Shown here: piece after piece, positions 60,201 to 64,000 of the stretch
How the letters are laid out: every line of letters starts with the position of its first letter
How positions within the stretch are numbered: the stretch's first letter is position 1
Assembly: GCA_018136815.1 (NCBI GenBank)
Contig: CM030937.1
Coordinates: forward strand, 170,606 to 234,605
Source of the DNA: Isochrysis galbana
Lineage: Eukaryota; Haptophyta; Isochrysidales; Isochrysidaceae
DNA length: 64,000 bases
Direction of reading: 5' to 3'
The notes under the pieces: generated by a model
Told to the model about the DNA's origin: nothing
Database searches by the model: none
The model's input: the letters and a program-made list of their open reading frames with translations, nothing else
Position numbers and translations under genes: made by a program

Positions 60201-63200
60201 GCCGGACGCTAGCCTATCAATAGCCTCTACAATGAGGGGTAGAGGGCTATCCTCGACGCGTAGCTTGGCGTTAGTGTCGCGGTAGTCCACGCAGAATCGA
60301 ACGGAGCCATCTTTCTTGCTGACCAGGACTACTCGGGAAGCCCAAGCCGAATTTGACTTGCGAATAATGCCGGCGGCTTCCATCTTGGCTACCTCCTCTT
60401 CTATGATGAGCTCGCCTGCGCGGCCCACTCTAGACGGAGCTGCCGGTGAGGAACAGCGCCGGGGTTGAGTGGCAACTCCACCTCGAGAACGTGCGTATGG
60501 TTTGGAGCCCCCGGGTGCAACGCGAAAGCTTTGATGCGCCGGGCCAAGAGTTGGCGTACTTCTTCTCGTTGATCGTCGGAAAGAAGCCGGTCTGGATCGA
60601 TGGTGGCTGAGTCGAGTAGAGATCGTTGCTCCTCGCTCAGCGCGGTGACAGGGTCACCATCCCCCTCGCTTCCATTCGGAGTCCAGCCCCGGTGCAACTT
60701 GAAACGCACCTGGAGCGAAGCTATCGGATGCAGAGACGGCAGGGTCAGCGCATCGACTCCGGTGTGGACGATCGTCACCGCGATGCGATGATCGTCCGTG
60801 GGCGTGACCACCGTGGGCATTACGAGAGGAGACGAATCGAGAGCCTCGCGATTTGGTAGGCGGTCGACCAGCATCGCGCAGTCCGAATGATCTCGGAGAG
60901 CTAGCGGAACCCTGACCCAGATGGTTGCGCGGTGGAAGGCAGGAATCGTCACCGCTTGCTCCGTGTAGAGAAGATATTCGGACGAGGTAGACGCCGGAGC
61001 TTTGGCCGCAAACTCGTCGGCTGACTCAAAGAGAGGTGTATAGAGTGGCTGCCTAGCATCAGCAGCAGCCTCACCCTCCGATCCGGCCGGGACTCTCGTG
61101 TTGCCGTCGACCTCTCCAGAAAGTCGACAGTCAGCGGCTGACCGGGTGACATCGAGATAGCTCCGACGAAGCCGGAGTCCGCGACTGGGGGCGGCGCCGT
61201 GGAAACTCTGACTACACATTCGGAAAGGACTCTTGAAGAGTCATCTGAATCGCCAGAGGCCGGACGGAGGCGGAGGCTTCCTCCGAGCTCGCGGCGTCGA
61301 GAGAAATGGTAGCGGAGTGGGCGGCCAAAAAATCGTTCCCGAGCAGAAGCATCGCGTTTCCTTCGATGACCGCGAACGAATGACGGAAGAGGCGACCGGA
61401 CAAGGAGAAGACGAGGCTAGCCCGGCCCCTAGTGATGAGAGGAAGGCCGTCCGGCCCATGTAGGTTGGGGACGGTAGCGTCCGATACGCGTTCGACGCAG
61501 CGTCTTCAGGTAGTCGATCGAGAAGAGCAGTGGTGATTACTGACGGGCCCGCTCCAGTGTCAGCCAGGGTGCTGTTCACCGTGAGGGCAACGTCCGGGAG
61601 AACGAACCCTTGAGCTGCGCGGTCGCCATCGGCACGGCAGACCACGAGATCGCGGACATAGAGGCAGTGACGAGGGTAGAGCGGCGGCGGCGTGTCCGCG
61701 ATAGATTCCACCGGAAGTGAGGTTCCGGCTCCGGGTGACAGGGTGGTTGGATTGGAGGCTAGCCTGGACGGAGAAGATTCATCGACGTGGGGCACTCGCT
61801 CGATAGCGGCGGCCACCGTCTGCGGCACGAATGGTATTGAGAGTGTGGGGATGCCTTTGCTGAATTAGAGGGGTTAGGCACGCCATCATAGCCTAGGATG
61901 CCGAGGTTGATCCATTTGGCGTGACCATTCCTTCTCCAGGGACTTCTGCAAGTCAGTCTTCGGAAGCTTCGACAACTCGGAAAAACCGGCGCACTGAGGC
62001 CCCTAGCGGCAGCCCCATCGCCACACAATGCCTGTGGAGTACCTCTCCGTCGGCGGCGTCGGAGGGCTTGGTCTGAGGGCCTGCATGCTCCGGTGTTCTG
62101 GAGTCTCGGGCGTATCATCTTCTCCCGAGTCCAGCCCAACATCCCCGTTTTCAAGTGGCCTTTCGGCTACGACCGAACCGGTCGGTTCGGCCACTCCTTC
62201 GTCGCCAGCCGTGAAGGAGGCGCTCGGAGATAGTGCATTGATGCCTTGAGAGCCCAGTCGAGACAAGATGGAAGGTTCCGACGGCTCCGCAGCTGCCGCT
62301 TGCTCAGCGATTTCTTGGGCGATGGAAGGCGTGACATCCTGCCACCGATGGACCCCCGAAATTACATCACGGTCGAAGACCTGCCACTTGCTGCGGCGCT
62401 TCTTCACCGTGTTTGGAGGGCCTGGCGTTGTAGAGCGGTCCTTATGGGCCACTCCCACGGCGTGAAGCAGTCCACTTCCGCCACGGTCCCGTCTTGCGAT
62501 GCGTTGGTTTCCGAGTCCTTCCGATGAAGCAGGCGAGACGCATCGGCAACGGGGCCCGCGTCTGAGATCACGACAACCGAATCAGACACTGGCGAACCGC
62601 TGGGAGGCGTGAGGTGAGAGCTAGAAGCTGCTTCGCCTCTCCCCTCCATGAAGCGAGCCAGAGCCGTCCTCGGCTCAGCCAGTTCGAAACCGGTCGAACA
62701 AAGCGAGGGGCGTTCTCTCAAGCTGGCAGCTGCTTGGGAAATTGCCCAGTCCACCGTGAAGTTGAGCGAACGCGACGCCTTGGCTTTGCGCGCATAACGG
62801 CGCAAGACCGGCATCCACTGGGCCGCCATTGCACCGGCAATGCCCACATAGGTGCGGCTGCGAAGGGCGCCACGGTGGGCGACGGCGATAGATCCGCCAT
62901 CGCGGATAGACGTCCCTCGACAATCTTCGAAGGCTGCAGGGCGGGAGTGAAGCCGTCAGGTACAGGCCAGTTGCTTTTGATGGCCCGTGCCGTGCTGCCA
63001 CGGCTGCACAAACTGCCGCGGTCGCAACCCCCCGACTAAGGCAGAGGCTTCCGCGTGCATTCGAGGATTTTCGACGGCAACGAAAGGCGCGTCGGCGCTT
63101 GCCATGGCGAGGAAGACTCTAGCGGCGGATTCGAGAGCCTGGCGTCGTCCCGGTTCCCGATCGAGCCACTGGCAACTCACCGCCGACAAATACGTGCACG

Positions 63201-63990
63201 GCGGATGCGCGACCACGAGGTCCCAACCGAGATTTTGAATGTGAAGAGCATCTCCGCAGAAGTGGGGAATGTAGTCGATCTCCGACGGTCGTAGATCGCA
63301 CGTCGCGACGTGCGCTCCGGCAAGTAGGAACATCGAAGACACGACCCCGCTAGCTTCACCGACGACTAGAACGCGGGGTGGAGGAATCCCCTCGGCCGCG
63401 TCGAACGTCACGGCGTCGTGGATCGCGCTAACTCAGCGCAAAGCTCGTCAAAATGCGTCGGCAGTACGGCAGAGGGTGATGAATGAGTGCTCGCGTGCGG
63501 CCGCCGCAAGGCTAGAGCAGCTTCGGCGAGATGGCGGGGCAAGATGACGGAGGAACCGCTAGCCCGGGCACGGGAGGCGGCTAACATTTGAGCTCGCGCG
63601 TAGGGGCGCGGGCAGCTTCAGTAGACTTGGCGGCCGAGGAACAACCAACCACGGCGATCCGGTGGATGGCCTCGGCAGTAGAATTCAGGGGAGGGGTCGT
63701 CGCCCTGAAGTTTCGGTGGGCTAGACCTGAAGGGGGTTGGCTCCGGCGGGCGATCCCTGGAACGGGGATCCTCCGGAGAGCCGAGAGAAAGAGGAGACGC
63801 CGGCGTCCGTATGGGGCGCGACGAGAGATCGTATCGACGGCCCTGCGTCTCCCGAGTCTGGGTGGCCACGGCGTGAGCGCGGAAAGCCGCAGCTCCCTTG
63901 GAACCTTCATCTTCATTGACTCCGGAAGCCGACCCTTCCGGGTCGGGAACCAGTCAGAAACGAGAACGGGTGCAACTTCGAGACGAGAGA
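57208..63990 (-). pseudogene. pol: Pol polyprotein of element 2, multiply frameshifted, 5' part missing
   Basis: Pieces in order on the minus strand: part of the N-terminal extension, methyltransferase-like domain (~62840-63410, HPPC and ENP motifs retained), KRRSKWQVF block (~62400), protease ADTGAGPS (~61560), RT with YLDD (~59980), RNase H, integrase (~57620-58560) and chromodomain (57208-57558). At least eight frame changes separate the pieces (for example near 57601, 58250, 59406, 60441, 61090, 61500 and 62440). Most are single-base losses, fitting either decay or unpolished sequence. Confidence 0.9.
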
Positions 63991-64000
63991 ATGAACACGA

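Larger units (their letters stand above)
55527..64000 (-). mobile_element. Second gypsy copy (element 2), degraded, runs off window
   Basis: Same orientation and same insertion point in the satellite monomer as element 1. Its LTR (55527-56830) is ~18 bp shorter through scattered small deletions. The internal part corresponds to element 1 from 41894 to about 49110. Many single-base indels break the reading frame. Gag and the other LTR lie beyond the window. Confidence 0.93.

Overview
The window reads as nuclear DNA of a GC-rich, intron-bearing unicellular eukaryote, most plausibly a microalga. The evidence is spliced genes with GT-AG introns and one GC-AG intron, a plastid-type phosphatidate phosphatase, TIR/HET-like multidomain proteins of a kind common in algal and other protist genomes, and dense repeats (CT/GA microsatellites, G-runs, satellite, LINE, hAT and Ty3/gypsy elements). 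The lineage (haptophyte, pelagophyte or other) cannot be fixed from this sequence. Two runs of exactly 100 N (15298-15397 and 54989-55088) are assembly gaps.

Left part (1-12 kb): a rearranged scrap of gypsy protease; a PAP2 phosphatase gene lying between ~185-bp inverted repeats; a seven-exon UDP-glucose 6-dehydrogenase gene; 3' ends of LINEs with a nested 780-bp TIR element that holds head-to-head telomere-like repeats; and a two-exon gene for a Tudor + MBD-like putative chromatin reader.

Middle part (12-39 kb): a LINE truncated at the reverse-transcriptase active site with a 19-bp target duplication. Two convergent genes follow. One (15816-18244, +) encodes seven hydrophobic segments fused to a TIR-like module. 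The other (20641-26991, -) encodes a ~1970-residue protein with a ubiquitin-like domain, two TIR/HET-like modules and an SF1-type helicase. A 1.1-kb retroposon with a 20-bp target duplication sits just beyond the stop codon of the second gene. Then come a complete but frameshifted hAT transposon with intact 16-bp TIRs and 8-bp target duplication, a GNAT acetyltransferase gene (NAA80-like), a patchwork of small repeats around an AT-rich ORF, and a five-exon STIMATE/TMEM110-like membrane-protein gene.

Right part (39.6-64 kb): a 202-bp satellite array is interrupted by an apparently intact 13.3-kb Ty3/gypsy chromovirus-like element (minus strand) with 1322-bp near-identical LTRs and a 5-bp target duplication. 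Its gag and pol share one frame, separated by a single UAG. Pol carries, in order, a compact phage-type DNA cytosine methyltransferase-like domain, aspartic protease, reverse transcriptase, RNase H, integrase and a chromodomain. A second, frameshift-riddled copy with matching satellite flanks runs off the right end, which indicates segmental duplication or an uncollapsed haplotype.

Most striking are the methyltransferase/chromodomain retroelement and the pair of convergent TIR/HET-like genes, which look like candidate signalling or immune-type proteins.
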